Assembly: GCA_022829145.1 (NCBI GenBank)
Contig: CM040763.1
Location: forward strand, 5,080,641 to 5,144,640
DNA length: 64,000 nucleotides
DNA from: Albula goreensis
Taxonomy: Eukaryota; Chordata; Actinopteri; Albuliformes; Albulidae
Direction of reading: 5' to 3'
In this document: in pieces, positions 48,010 to 59,425 of the stretch
Layout of the letters: every line of letters begins with the position of its first letter
Position numbering within the stretch: the first letter of the stretch is position 1
The notes under the pieces: generated by a model
The model's database searches: none
What the model was told of the DNA's origin: nothing
The model's input: the letters and a program-made list of their open reading frames with translations, nothing else
Made by a program: the position numbers and the translations under genes

Positions 48010-48260
48010 AACAACTGTGCGTCAAGGAGAACTATAAAAAGAGCGGGCTCGGATTGCGATCGCTTGTGGGTGGCGGCAGATGTGAAGGCCCCATGGAAAA
48101 CAGAATAAATTAGAAGAGGATTTCAAAGTTAGCCAGCTTTAAATGAAATGTAATTAATCTTTTTATGTAACTCCTATTCTCCTGTATAAACGAAAAGAAG
48201 CTAAACCTAAGGGAAAACTGTTAAACTTTGGCTGCCGAGTAGGCCTCTCTCTTTTACAAA
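48010..48260. promoter_or_regulatory. Candidate element with a TATA-like box
   Basis: TATAAAAAG at 48033-48041, then GCGATCGC palindrome at 48056-48063, TGTAATTAATC near 48,150 and CpG-bearing sequence. No exon or splice donor downstream could be paired with it, so a distal element is as likely as a promoter. Confidence 0.35.
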
Positions 48261-48316
48261 GACCGGAATTTTCACTTGCATTTGTGTAGGTTCTGGACCT
48301 GGGAGCAGGGAATGGT

Positions 48317-48801
48317 CAGAGAGAAATCACTGTGAAGAGCTCACAGAACAGCACAGTGAGAGAGAAATCACTCTGAAGAGCTACAGAACAGCACAGTGAA
48401 AGAGAAGTCACTGTGAAGAGCTCATAGAACAGCACAGTGTGAGAGAAGTCACTGTGAAGAGCTTCACAGAACAGCATAGAACAGCACAGTGAGAGAGAAG
48501 TCACTGTGAAGAGCTCATAGAACAGCACAGTGAGAGAAGTCACTGTGAAGAACTCATAGAACAGCACAGTGAGAGAGAAGTCACTGTGAAGAACTCATAG
48601 AACAGCACAGTGAGAGAGAGTCACTGTGAAGAGCTCATAGAACAGCACAGTGAGAGAGAAGTCACTGTGAAGAACTCATAGAACAGCACAGTGAGAGAGA
48701 ATCACTGTGAAGAGTTCACAGAACAGCACAGTGAGAAAGAAGTCACTGTGAAGAACTCATAGAACAGCACAGTATGAGAGAATCACTGTGAAGAGTTCAC
48801 A
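48317..48801. repeat. 41-bp minisatellite, about 11.5 copies
   Basis: The repeat unit is TCACTGTGAAGAGCTCATAG followed by AACAGCACAGTGAGAGAGAAG. Twelve starts are seen, with unit lengths of 39-52 bp. Units vary at GAGCTC / GAACTC / GAGTTC and at TCATAG / TCACAG. The fourth unit has an internal partial duplication (CAGCATAGAACAGCACAG). Each unit carries AGAACAGCACAGTG. The 83-codon minus frame is a translation of this array. Confidence 0.95.
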
Positions 48802-49714
48802 GCATACTGAACTGTCAAGTGGGTCAATGCAACCACTCGTGTGTTCTTTGGCCGCATTCAGTCTTTTTTACTGATTCAAAATAAATGTTGTGATGATATC
48901 TGATGATATTCTATGTGTCACTGGAGCATGAGGCCGTGAGAATTAAGAATGGAGCTGGATTCAGTGTATTGTTACTGCACAGAATTGGCTGCACAGTGTA
49001 TTTACAGTCCTGTAATTATGCTGTTTAATGGAGACTGAAGCAAACATAAGCCTGCAGTTTCAGCTCTCAGGTCTGCGGGGCATCAAGGTGAGTAACCAAG
49101 GGCTTTACATTTTGGTGCCTTTACATCAAAGGTCTTGTTCAAATAACTATTCAAAATACTTTAACCATTTAAATTAAGAAACCATACATTCATTGACAAT
49201 GGAAAAGTATATTTATTTTATATAGTCATATATTAAGAGGTAATGTTTTGTTTAAAATTTTCAGGAAGCTCCATGAGTGAATTTTAACTGCATCTAGGGA
49301 CTTAAGGTATGTCATATACATGATCTAAGTCTGCTACGTCAATATTGCTCAATTGAAAATGTGGGTTATATTGAATATAATTGAATAGAACTTAATATGT
49401 ACAACTGAGTTCAATGACATAAATAGCACAAACACATTTGCATTGCATGCTGTACATATTTTTTTACTCTTTTACTCTTTTTATGCCAGTATGGAATTTA
49501 GGGCTGTACATGCAAGCTGTGCTAAAAGTCCAAATCATGCAAACCGATGGCAGAGACAAGCTTGCACTCTCCACTGAGATGTGCAGCCACCTGCTGTTTC
49601 TCTTCTCACCACAGTCCACAAGCTGGGCTTGCACAGAGATCAGTCAGAGGACACTTCCTGTGTAGCCTTGTGTAGGGAGACTGTGGGTACCTAAGTGACC
49701 AGCAGGGGTCAGCA
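48802..49714. other. Unique noncoding stretch
   Basis: Octamer ATTTGCAT at 49436-49443. CCAGCAGGGGTCAG at 49699-49712 is a weaker CTCF-like match, with one core G replaced. No gene recognised. Confidence 0.45.
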
Positions 49715-50095
49715 CTGGGTGATGACACATTGATGTCCTCAGATGGATTCTGAGTTCCAAATGATCCCCTCCCACGTTGGGCAATGATATTGCTGATGGA
49801 ATACCAGCTAGCATCTGCGCTAATCTTGCCCACGTTCATTATCAGAGAATGGTGTCCATCCACACACTGGAGCAGTGCCTTAGCACTGGACCTTAGCATC
49901 TGCATAAGAACGGCAACACTCATCCTCTTACAGATGACTACCAGCTCAAAAGCATTTCCACTCAGCTGAATGCAATAAATCTTCACAGGATCATATATTA
50001 ATTGCCAATTTCCCCACATTTTTCTGCAGTGATTAATTATATTGAGCTCCACTGATGATTTCAGAAGATAAATGCTGCGAGATTTACCCCTTTAA
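49715..50095. promoter_or_regulatory. Candidate conserved noncoding element
   Basis: Repeat-free, with TATATTAATTGCCAATT near 49,994, GTGATTAATTATATTG near 50,029 and GGGCAATGATATTGC near 49,779. A 148-codon minus frame crosses it, but it lacks domain features and a splice context. Confidence 0.45.
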
Positions 50096-51769
50096 ATTAT
50101 TATTGATTTTTATTTGTAGCTCTAAAAAACCTGTCTGAAGAGTAGACACTTCTGTGTTTAGTTTCGGGGAAACCAAAAGCTCCTTAACAGAGATCATGGC
50201 AAAGGCAGGGAAACAAATCTCTTGATATTTCCACATGACTGAAGACAGCTAGTGCATTAGTGTATATGGTAGCTAAATCAGATAACAACATGTAAAGCTG
50301 TTGTGTTTAAAACAAAACAAAATATTATTTTTCATGAAAGAATAAGATAAAGAAGTACACACATAAACACACAAATACAAACACACATTTCTCCTTGTCA
50401 TTTACAATGGTCCCGTATAAAGAAATCGTTTGACAAGACAATGTATTCAGCCATGTAATATGTGTCTTTGATGTACAACACAATGGTGTAGCCATAAAAA
50501 AGAACAGATGTACGTATTTGATGGTGTTTCAAAATGAAAAATGCAATACAGGGTTCTGGCTAAGCCAGTGTGATGAGATAGATTTCCACCTTAAAGTGTG
50601 CCTCTAAACGAAATTATTCCTATTGTGATGTTCTGAACCATAGCAAATTAGCAATAATCCAGAGGAATTTCATGAAAGTGTCTTTGAACATGAGTCACTT
50701 AGATGTAGTTTCGTCATGGGAACAGATAAATTGTGTGTGCACATCATCACTGATTCGATTATGGATTCATTTTAAATTAGGCATCTCCTAAGTGAATGTG
50801 AAACTGAAGCCTTTTGAAATGGAAACTGTAATTCATAAGACCTATGTGTGATCTCTAAGAAAATGTTCACTTTTTCATTTCATGTTAAATGCTTTTTCAG
50901 AGAAATATCCCCGCTGTCTGTGGAGGAATAATTGATTTTTGCCCAAGCTGTGGTGAAAATATTCTTTATTCAGTATTAAAATCGTGTCAAAAATATGAAG
51001 CCTGCCACATGGATAAAAGTTAACAGATGTACCAACCGGCTTCTCTATTCTTCACAAATAAATCAAGTATTTGATATTTTTTTTTCAGAATCCATCCATT
51101 TGGGAACCCAGAAAATGTGGAGTAGCAGAGGAGACAGCTATGGAGTGAAACCCAGAAAATGTGTTCTTTATGACAGGAAAAAAACCCACAATATTACATG
51201 TTATTTTTTCTGATAGACCAACCAGCCCAAAGGTTCTGTGGTAAAAAATCCTGCTACATGACCAGGGTCATTAGCGCCGAAGCCCCTGGTGCTGTGAGTT
51301 TAAGAATAGCATTCTGAAAATGATAACAGTAGTTAAATATTTGATTGAAATCTCTGTGGTGAACTCGTTTGCACCATTCAGTATTTCACACAGTACATCG
51401 ATGAATTCTGACAAACTGCGGACCATGTCTGGAACAAACTGAGCAGGACAATGACATGGTAGCCATTAGCTGTAATTTATTCGTCCCAATGTACAGTAAG
51501 TCTGTCATGGGCCCTCGGCACTGGGAGAAATTTACCTGTTTTTCTCCAGCAGAGCCTCTGCCTTTGCACACAGGTGAGATCCTGCCAGATAAGGGAGAGA
51601 ATAACCAGCTCTGTTTGCTGGTGGTGATGCCCAAGAGCTAACGTTCGGATTTAGGCAGGACGTTTGGACCATCTGAGCAAGACAGAGCTCGACCAGCAGG
51701 AGGGATCCCAGATAATGACCATGTGCGCTTGCATAAGTATAAACATATACAATGCATGTAGACTATAAA
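50096..51769. other. Unique noncoding stretch
   Basis: AT-rich with an imperfect (CAAA/ACAC) stretch near 50,355-50,390. 50,700-51,000 is repeat-free. Nothing gene-like recognised. Confidence 0.45.
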
Positions 51770-52480
51770 AAAAATCTTTTTTTAACAGATAGTTATGCAA
51801 AATCCAATGCTTCCTTGTGAAAAAGTATGCCCCTGCCACCCCCCGCCCCCAACCCCCCCTTCCAGATTCAGTAACTGGTTATGCCATCATTAACAGCAAC
51901 AACTGCTACAAAATGCTTCCTGCAGTTATTGATCAGTTTCTCACAGGACCTCCGTCAGCCCACTCCTCCATGCAGAACTGTTTCAACTCAGTCAATTTGT
52001 GGGTTTTCAGGCATGAAGTGCTCTCCGCGGGTCCTGCTACATTGTTGCCATGGTTCAGGCCTGAAAGTGCACTTGGCCATTCCAAAACATGTCCTTCGTC
52101 CATTCTCATGCAGACTTGCTTGTGTGCTTCAGATCCTCGTCTTGCTGAATGACCAAGCTGCACTTTAGCTTTGGCTCATGGACAGATCACCAAACATACT
52201 CCCTTTCCTGAATGATTGCAAGTCATCCATGTCCCGACGCAGTGAAGTAACTTGGTGTGCTTCTGTAACAAGTGCGCTGATAAATCCACTTTCATTGTAA
52301 GGGCCAAGGTCAGTCAGGTTTTTTTGGGCAGTGCTGGCCAAAATCAGACCTGACTGTTCACCAAAGTACTACAACAGCTAACCCTAATTATTCCTTTAAC
52401 TAGGCTGAGTACACTAAGGGGCCAATAACTTTTCCACTTCTGCAGTTAATATTTTATTACATTGGAAACAAAGACTTAAG
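51770..52480 (-). mobile_element. Fossil Tc1/mariner-type transposon, internally deleted
   Basis: On the minus strand the sequence retains the second half of a Tc1-like transposase reading frame, broken by stops and frameshifts. Reading from about 52,140 down to 51,865 one sees a DxD..KHTSKS catalytic-core stretch, VLEWPS, ELKQFC..EEWA and a C-terminal NDGITSY followed by a stop. Inverted ends are visible as GCAAAATCCAATGC..TTGTGAAAAAGTA (51,795-51,826) and CCAATAACTTTTCCAC (52,422-52,437). At about 0.7 kb it is half the usual 1.2-1.7 kb; the N-terminal paired-type DNA-binding part is missing. The element is inactive. Its relatives are abundant in fish genomes, which supports the host call. 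Confidence 0.88.
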
Positions 52481-52554
52481 AAAAAGGTGGGATCAAACTT
52501 AAAATTCAATGTGACAAGTTTGGCAAAAAAAAATGCATAAATATCTATCCTCTC

Positions 52555-52945
52555 TTTTTCACTTAATCCGTGTTTAACTTTTGGAAATGAGCATTGATTT
52601 TTCTGTGTGATACCGACAGCTGTACTTCCCCCGACCTTGTTCCTGTCTGACTCGTGCAGCACCCAATGCGCACGCAAGCGTAATGGACATCCCCATCAGC
52701 AGTCCCTCACAACACCGCCAGGAAGACATAATCAAACATCCAATCACGGGCCTCCTACAGCCGCCAGCCTGCTGTTTATATTCCCTCTTCCTTGCCATTA
52801 ACCTGATCGTGTCCTCGGTCTTGGCCTGATTGTTTCCCAGCGCCACGATTCGCCGTTTTGATTTGCTGCCACATTACCGGACCTAAGTATCCTGGAAGTC
52901 AATGGTGTCTAATGGCATCACACAGAAAATTAGTTCTGTAAGTAT
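52555..52945. promoter_or_regulatory. Candidate conserved noncoding element
   Basis: Adjoins the Tc1 fossil but is repeat-free and CpG-bearing, with CCAATCA at 52740-52746, GCCATTAACC near 52,795, CACGATTCGCC near 52,843 and AAAATTAGTTC near 52,926. Both strands carry short overlapping frames of no family. Confidence 0.45.
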
Positions 52946-53399
52946 GTGAGCAGCCTCCCCACCAGAGAACAAGATGGACTCCTCCTTTTCTTTAGTACCT
53001 TTGTCAGTTCTTCATGCAGTATATCATGTCTTCTCTCCCTCTTTCTAGCTGCATGTTTTTTTCTCTCATATGTTCTCATCAAGCTGTTCACATATACTGA
53101 TATATGGAATTACTGGGCTGCAGGTATTTAGACTTAATCATGCAATGACTGTGAGCTAAAATCCTGTAGATTTTCCTAACTCTATTTCTCCTAAGTGTGT
53201 TCGACTGATTCTAGCCCACTGAGTGCAGTCTTTTTGAGCCTGATATGGAGTCAAACAGGATTAGAGGAAGGTGTTTTATTTTCAAACCTTCCTCTGCTTT
53301 TGGCCACATCAAAACTCCTTCTATTCTTGTATGTCAACGACAACAAAATCAATGAGAAGCAATTTATGTGCACCTTACCTTCTCTTTCTTGCTCTCCCA
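52946..53399. other. Unique noncoding stretch
   Basis: T/C-rich near 52,985-53,080; nothing recognised. Confidence 0.5.
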
Positions 53400-53525
53400 T
53401 CTAATCGTGTATTAATTAATAATACGTAGAACTAAACTGGTACAGCATTTCCCAGTGCAATTAGTGAAATATTAATTAAATCGGTCGCTGGAAAAGGGAA
53501 TGACACTTCTGCAGATACAACTTTA
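53400..53525. promoter_or_regulatory. Short candidate element rich in TTAATTA
   Basis: GTATTAATTAATAATACG at 53,408-53,425, CAATTAGTG near 53,458 and ATATTAATTAAATCGG near 53,468 give three homeodomain-type cores within 75 bp. Confidence 0.45.
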
Positions 53526-54089
53526 TAAACCCACTGATCTAATGCAGTAGACATTCACATATGCAGAAACACACCTGAGGATGAAATGGAGGTGCCAAGG
53601 CTTCAAAGGGGGATTGACTCATTTTGTGAATGGAAGGAAACTGAGAACCATTAATATGATCCTATTGAATCTAACAAATAACATTCCACAAGTTACTCCC
53701 ATCAAGTCACTCTAAAACAGCTATTTACCATGTTTACATGGGTGCCTCAGTGTATTTTTTGTTTTGAGCATCCAAGAAGTCTACTGAACATGAGTACATC
53801 CATGCTGGTTGTATTAATGGATACATTAATATCAAAATATGGTATACAGTGGTGGTTATCCATTTTTTACTGGATCATATGATTTTCTTCCTCTCAACAT
53901 TTCACTTTTCACCTATATTAATTATTCTGGAAATTAAATTACACAAAGCAGAAGCGCACAATAATAATTATGTAATTTTTTTTTTTAACTGAGGTTACCT
54001 ATTTATTGTTCAGTACTGGCAGAGCTCTTCATGTTTCTGGAGAGAAAATATTCTATCAGATACGATCGCACTTAAAAAAGAAGCAAAAC
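53526..54089. other. Unique AT-rich noncoding stretch
   Basis: T-run near 53,978; no gene recognised. Confidence 0.5.
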
Positions 54090-54500
54090 AGAACGTAAGC
54101 TGACCCGCGGTTTAATGATGCCCTTTGTTTGCTGTCAGGAAATTCTCTTTCTCATCTGGAGCTCTGAGGACTTGCTGGTGAGGAAGTGTAAATCCCTGAT
54201 TTCTTATTTTATCAGTGCACGGCTAAATCGATCCTGGGTGGCCTCGCACCTGCTCCTGGGCTCAACAGGAGCAACGCTGCTGACCAGTCTCCTCCTAATC
54301 AGGCCATTAAAGACAGGCTATTTCAGAGGAAAATGAAGGTGCCTCAGACAACTGGTACTCAATGTCTAAGATGGAGCGGGAGGGGGAAAAAGGCTTATAA
54401 ATTTCACAAACATGACACGTTTAATTGCGATTTCATGCCCTATTTCCACCAGATCCAACAGCTTTCTTTTCACAAGTTATATTTCCCAGAGGATCAAGAT
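54090..54500. promoter_or_regulatory. Candidate conserved noncoding element with hairpin
   Basis: Repeat-free, CpG-bearing. TGCTCCTG (54251-54258) and CAGGAGCA (54266-54273) form a perfect 8-bp inverted repeat with a 7-nt loop. CGGTTTAATGATGCC near 54,108, CCTAATCAGGCCATTAAAG near 54,295 and CGTTTAATTGCG near 54,418 are homeodomain-like. Two short plus frames overlap; no domain. Confidence 0.5.
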
Positions 54501-54535
54501 GAAAGAATTGTTTTTGGTTTATTTGGTTTTGTATT

Positions 54536-54580
54536 TGTGTGTGTGTGCGTGTGTGTGTATGTGTGTGTGTTTGTGTGTGT
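54536..54580. repeat. Imperfect (TG)n microsatellite
   Basis: GTGTGCG and GTATG interruptions within a 45-bp TG tract, giving the Cys/Val-rich part of the plus frames. Confidence 0.9.
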
Positions 54581-55734
54581 TTTCTTGGTTGCCTTATCCC
54601 ATTGGAACAGCTTTTCAGAAAAAAGAAATGACTTTATTTGGAGCACAGACTGCCATTCGTTTGATTAGATAAGAAATGCTGAAAACACAATAGTGTTTGA
54701 ATCACCCCATCAAAAATGTAAAAAAAAAAATTCAGGTGTTATCAAAAATTACTTAACATATCACTTTAGGTCTTTTACCTCCATGTCTATCATTCAGATA
54801 TCAAATATACTTAAACATATTTATGTACATGTTTAATATTTCAACAGCCTCAACTATATTAAAAGATTGTCACTGATGATTATATTTGGAATTTTCATGA
54901 ACACCCAGAGGTCCTTTATCACAAGATGAGCATGTCATTGCCCTCAATACAATATTATAATTATTTCTGGCGGTGTTCCAGGTGTTAAATACAGTAAGCC
55001 CTGAGCTGATCAAATGCCATTTTCTCCAAACCGATCAGTGGGTTTTTTTTTCATTAATGAATCAATAATCACTGTATTTAGGGGAATGATTTTTATCCTT
55101 GTATTCATTATTCAAACACTTTGTTATATCCAGAGGTAACTTCAATATTCTGTCCACTATGCCCAAAACAAGAGTCATTACTCACTTTGGGCTGACATCC
55201 CAAACCCCCTTCAGCAGTACTGATTTCTGATCAATGCCGGAACTCTCCAAGGTCCTGAACATTCCTGCGTCAGCTGTCTTAAAGAAAGGACATAGGCATT
55301 GCAGAGACAAGGGAAAAAGTGTATGATATAAAACTCTTAAGTGTGTATTAAAGTGTCCATGTATTTGTGCATTTGCATATGAAAGAAACCTGTTACCTTT
55401 GATTTGTCTGTATACATATACCTATACGTTTCTGTTGGGAGTGGCTCATTCCCTGAATATTGAGAGATATATACCTTTTACTGTAACATTTACTTATGTT
55501 TGTGCTTGACTGGTGTGATCATACCTAAAATCTGTGTAACTCTACACTGTTCTCTCACTCTGTGGATGAGACCTAGAAGAGTCTGTTCAAATGCATGTGT
55601 TTACTTCACATGGATAACCTTTAAGCACATAAAAAATGTATGTACTTGAGTGTTCACCATAAGGGTATTATCTAAATGTTCTTTGGCCTGTGTGACCTCC
55701 CTATACTATGACATCACTCAAGCTGCAGTAAATA
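54581..55734. other. Unique noncoding stretch
   Basis: Octamer ATTTGCAT at 55371-55378. AT-rich; no gene recognised. Confidence 0.5.
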
Positions 55735-55785
55735 CACTCTTTTTATTGGTACTCTGGGACTACAGTTTCCCATCATGCTCCGAAT
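55735..55785 (+). promoter_or_regulatory. ZNF143/SBS-like site beside an inverted CCAAT box
   Basis: ACTACAGTTTCCCATCATGC at 55759-55778 resembles the SBS consensus (ACTACA..TCCCA..ATGC) but has one extra base after ACTACA. TATTGG (inverted CCAAT) lies at 55,744-55,749. SBS motifs usually mark promoters; no exon was found nearby, and such words also occur in fish repeats. Confidence 0.35.
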
Positions 55786-56014
55786 AATACATGCTATAAT
55801 GACATCATGTAAACATCTCTCTGGCTGCTATGAGATAAGCTCCAAGAAGATTGTTTTAATGGATATTGCTTATTTTTATAATATACCACTGAAAAAAGAA
55901 AAAAAAATCTATTCTATTATCCATAACACATAAATTACACCATGAATGTCATACAGATTTGACACATAAGGTCTTGATATAGAAGTATAGTGTACTTGAA
56001 GGTAATATACCAGT

Positions 56015-56223
56015 TAAGAGTAATAGCAGTTAAAGAACTGGGCTTGTAACATGAAGAGGTGGGTCTGAATCCTTGCTTATACTTATGCCAACAGACATAA
56101 CCTAACCTGAATCACTTCAGTAAACATCCAACTGGTAGGGAATATCCAGTATCCAGATTGAATGCAAACACAGTAAAGTCTATATCTCTGTATTCTGGAT
56201 AAGAGTATCTGCTAAAAAAAAAA
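56015..56223 (+). mobile_element. tRNA-derived SINE
   Basis: The Pol III promoter is visible: an A-box region in TAGCAGTTAAAGAACTGGG (56,024-56,042) and a B-box-like GGGTCTGAATCC (56,061-56,072). The body contains the usual TAACCT..CACTTCAGTAAACATCCA stretch, and the tail TTCTGGATAAGAGTATCTGC (56,193-56,212) ends in an A-run. That tail (consensus CTGGATAAGAGCGTCTGCTAAA) is characteristic of fish SINEs. Substitutions in the B box indicate an old copy. Confidence 0.85.
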
Positions 56224-57229
56224 TGTATTGTGAATGCGAGAGCAGTTATCTCCAACTACAAATGAGATTATTATTCAATTCTACCAACGACCAAGAAAAA
56301 GAAGGTTTATGAGGGATCAAAGATAATTTATTATGTACTGCTGATGAGTCATATCAGCAAAATCTGGCAAAATGAATTGTTTTATCTTGCCTTGTTTACA
56401 AAATAAAAATTTAAATGACCTCGTTTAAAGTTATCTGTGTTTAGGGACACATCTTGTTTCATTTTTTGTCACATTAAAAGTTAAACCTAAGTGAAGTTTC
56501 AAACTGCCATCCAAACTGTGACTCCTCACAGTTTACTCCTCATTGATTGTCACTATGAGTCATGTGATGGAGTACTATCAATGTAAAATATTAATTTTTC
56601 AGTGAAAATACTTACTGTCTGTTTCAGTGTTGGCATTCCCAGAAGAGGATTTTGTTGAATTATAATAATCTGAATTAAATTTACAGGATATTCACATATG
56701 AATATTTTGAGTATAGAGCCTTTAAAGTAACCTTTTAAAATTACTCTTGTTGACACTTCAACCTCTGTAGAAAATCATGGATAAATTGGGAGTCAGTGGA
56801 CTGGTGGCTGCAATGTGCACTTTTCAGTCAGAAGATTCAGTGCTTTGATGACCATTACTTGCACTTGGTACTCAGCATTATGGGATAACATAGAGGATAT
56901 GGCTTTATACTTCTTGGGTATATGTGTGTACATCATTATGGGAGAAGTTTTAACTCTAAGAGTCAAAAAAAGCAACTATCCTTCAATAAATGGGAACAGA
57001 TTTTAATGTTTTTTTATTAAAAGCATCTTAAATTATGTTTTACTTCTGCAGTTATGATTGCAATGAACTAAACATTTCTGCATAATCTAAACTGTACTCT
57101 GATTAATGTATTCTACTGATATAAACACTTCAGCTTGTGCTCTCTCTTTTAAGAGTTTGAAGAACTTCTATTTTTTTTATATCTCCTCACATGTAAATAT
57201 ATCTTGAACGTGTGTATTTTCTACCAAAT
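56224..57229. other. Unique AT-rich noncoding stretch
   Basis: Nothing recognised. Small frames on both strands at 56,793-57,006 are mutual shadows. Confidence 0.5.
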
Positions 57230-57435
57230 GTACAGGGCTGATTATAATTGTTGCTCTTCAAAAGCCAAGTAGTTTGTGATTTCACTTCTCTTCATGTATC
57301 AGAACGAGACCTTCTCTGATTAGAGTTGCTCTCCTCGTCTAATTGCTATTTATAGAGAAGGTAAATCCAGAGAGTAGGATGCGCTCATGTTACAGAGGGT
57401 TTCATTGCATGTGGAATGCAACAAGAGCAGACAGA
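57230..57435. promoter_or_regulatory. Candidate noncoding element
   Basis: Repeat-free block with GATTATAATTGTTG near 57,240, GATTAGAG near 57,319 and GTCTAATTGCTATTTATAG near 57,338. It ends at an A-run near 57,459. Confidence 0.4.
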
Positions 57436-58129
57436 GGTCACACAAAGGCCCGAATTAAAAAAAAAAAGAAAAAAACAAATGCCTGAAACCTACAATTTTG
57501 CTAGTGATTATATTTTTAGGACACTGTTTGAAACAAAAACACAGGCCAGAGATGGTCAACTTCTCCTCAAAAGCTGAAAGACGCAGAGAGATACAAACAT
57601 CATGTCCTCCACCAGCAGAAACCAGTAAACAATAATCCAGAATGCTTTCCTGTTTTATCTGCAGGACTGTCTTTTCATTCTGGGGCTCTGACATGACTAC
57701 AGTAGCTCATATATGATTTCTATCATTGTGGTTAAATTAGCACAATTAAGGTTTACTCAGAGGACAGTGTAGGAGTGTAGGAGGCTTATGGGTATTCATT
57801 TGACAGAAGAAACAAAGAGAGCGAAAGTGCAGGCTTAAATCTGATACCATGTTGGTTATAGTTTAATCACAGCATTTACTCATATCTGAATACTGTATTT
57901 ACTATTTAAAATGTGCGTGAGCAAACGGCTGAAAAACACCACAGATGGAAATGCAACTTATTTGATGACTACGGATGACTATTTATTCAAATATCACGGA
58001 TATGTTTATAAAAACTTTGGTTTGTTTAACGCCTATATGCTTGATGTTGGTTTTAATGCATTTTCATATCTGAACCAACTTAATAACGTCAGATCTGTGA
58101 CAGTGTAACGGAATTCTGTACCTGCATAA
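57436..58129. other. Unique noncoding stretch
   Basis: A 65-codon plus frame (57,911-58,108) with a Tyr/Phe-rich sequence and no recognised domain. No splice context identified. Confidence 0.45.
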
Positions 58130-58310
58130 TGTTTTCCTTTCAGTTACTGTTTGCCGAAAGCCACAACATATCAACGCACACCCAAGACCAACCATGACCT
58201 CCCATAACAAAGGGAGGCACCTCTTTCTGTCACGTGACAAAACAAATAATGTCGTTACTGTAAAAGACTTGGTAAATTAAAAAATGTATCAAAAAAAACC
58301 TGATGTATCA
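58130..58310. promoter_or_regulatory. Candidate element with TGTCACGTGACA palindrome
   Basis: A perfect 12-bp palindrome TGTCACGTGACA at 58228-58239 contains the CACGTG E-box (USF/MITF/TFE class, whose extended consensus is GTCACGTGAC). A TCF/SOX-type AACAAAGG lies at 58206-58213. Repeat-free, CpG-bearing. Confidence 0.5.
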
Positions 58311-58734
58311 CATTCCAATGCGAGATTGTTTCATGCGATGGATGCGCGACCACTGAGGTGTGTAGCCTAGCCCATGTGTATATGTTTTACTTAACAGCAA
58401 GGTTTAGATGAATGGGCAACAAAGTTTACAGAGTGTTTCATCCTGAGGGAATACGTTATATCACTGCATGGATACATGATCCAAAACGGTTACTGCAGCG
58501 AAAGAACACAAGGAATGACATTTTATATTCATATGTCTGTTTCTCTCTTAACTATTACAGTCAGATTGCTTTTTCTGAAATTGACTAATTTGTCAAATGT
58601 AACACATCTCATTAAAAGAATATAACTGTATTAATCCAATGTATTATTATGTTTATATACATATATTTCTATTTTCCATTTTCAAACGAACTGTGTCTTC
58701 TTCACAGCTAGAATTTAAATTTCCTAATTTACAG
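58311..58734. other. Unique noncoding stretch
   Basis: A-run near 58,290; no gene recognised. Confidence 0.5.
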
Positions 58735-59020
58735 CTTCGATAAAATACGCTGTTCTGTTCAACGCCAATGGGGTTGCTTCTTATCAAGCGTGAAGTTTGG
58801 TGCATTGCAAACCTATTCAAGTCATTATCAGCCGAGGACCTCTCGAGCCGCCACCATCTCTGCAGCGAGCTGATAAGACCGCCGTTCCTATTGCTCTCTC
58901 TCTCTACGGACTTCATGCTGTTCTGATACAAATTCAAGCTTTGTTTATTGTATGTACCACAGCACTGTCTCTGTATAATGTTTAAAGAAACACATGATGA
59001 CAAATACATTGACAAAACAC
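58735..59020. promoter_or_regulatory. Strong candidate conserved noncoding element
   Basis: Repeat-free and evenly composed, with CGCCAATGGGG (NF-Y-like) at 58,763-58,773, CTTATCAAGCG near 58,780, AGTCATTATCAGC near 58,820 and GAGCTGATAAGACC near 58,866 (inverted TTATC/GATAA pair). A 120-codon minus frame and a 62-codon plus frame overlap with no family resemblance. Regulatory role inferred. Confidence 0.5.
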
Positions 59021-59039
59021 AAGGCAGATGAATGTGTAT

Positions 59040-59425
59040 TAATACTTAAGCTAATCGCATTTTAAGGTAAAGTATGGTAACAATTTTACATTTACTGAAG
59101 GCTGCCGCGATAATGTCCAACAACAGCTTTCAGAATTTCTGTATTTTTCATGTGACTCGGGGTTTTTTTTCTGAATTAGGATTCGTTTGAGTAAAATAAG
59201 TTGAACGCATCGCTTGTTGAATGAAGAGGTCACATTTTCATTAGAGCGAGGAATAAACTGGACATGTGTATCCGTCTTCAAGAACCATAATTCATTAAAA
59301 ATAATATAATAATGGTTTGACGACTGTATGTTCTGCAATTTAGAACAATGAGCCAGATTGTATTTTCCTTCATCATTTTGATTATTATTGATCGCAGATA
59401 AATGCAATTAAATGACCAGACAAAT
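59040..59425. promoter_or_regulatory. Candidate conserved noncoding element
   Basis: SOX-type AACAATG at 59344-59350, ATAATTCATTAAAAATAATA near 59,287, TTTGATTATTATTGATCG near 59,377 and GCAATTAAATG near 59,403. Repeat-free except one T-run near 59,162. The 118-codon minus frame has no recognisable domain. Confidence 0.5.

Noticed and set aside
48317-48801. CRISPR-like array
   Set aside because: Units are contiguous with no unique spacers, and the host is a vertebrate; it is a minisatellite.
49606-50052. 148-codon minus ORF
   Set aside because: No recognised domain; crosses TTAATTA-rich noncoding-type sequence.
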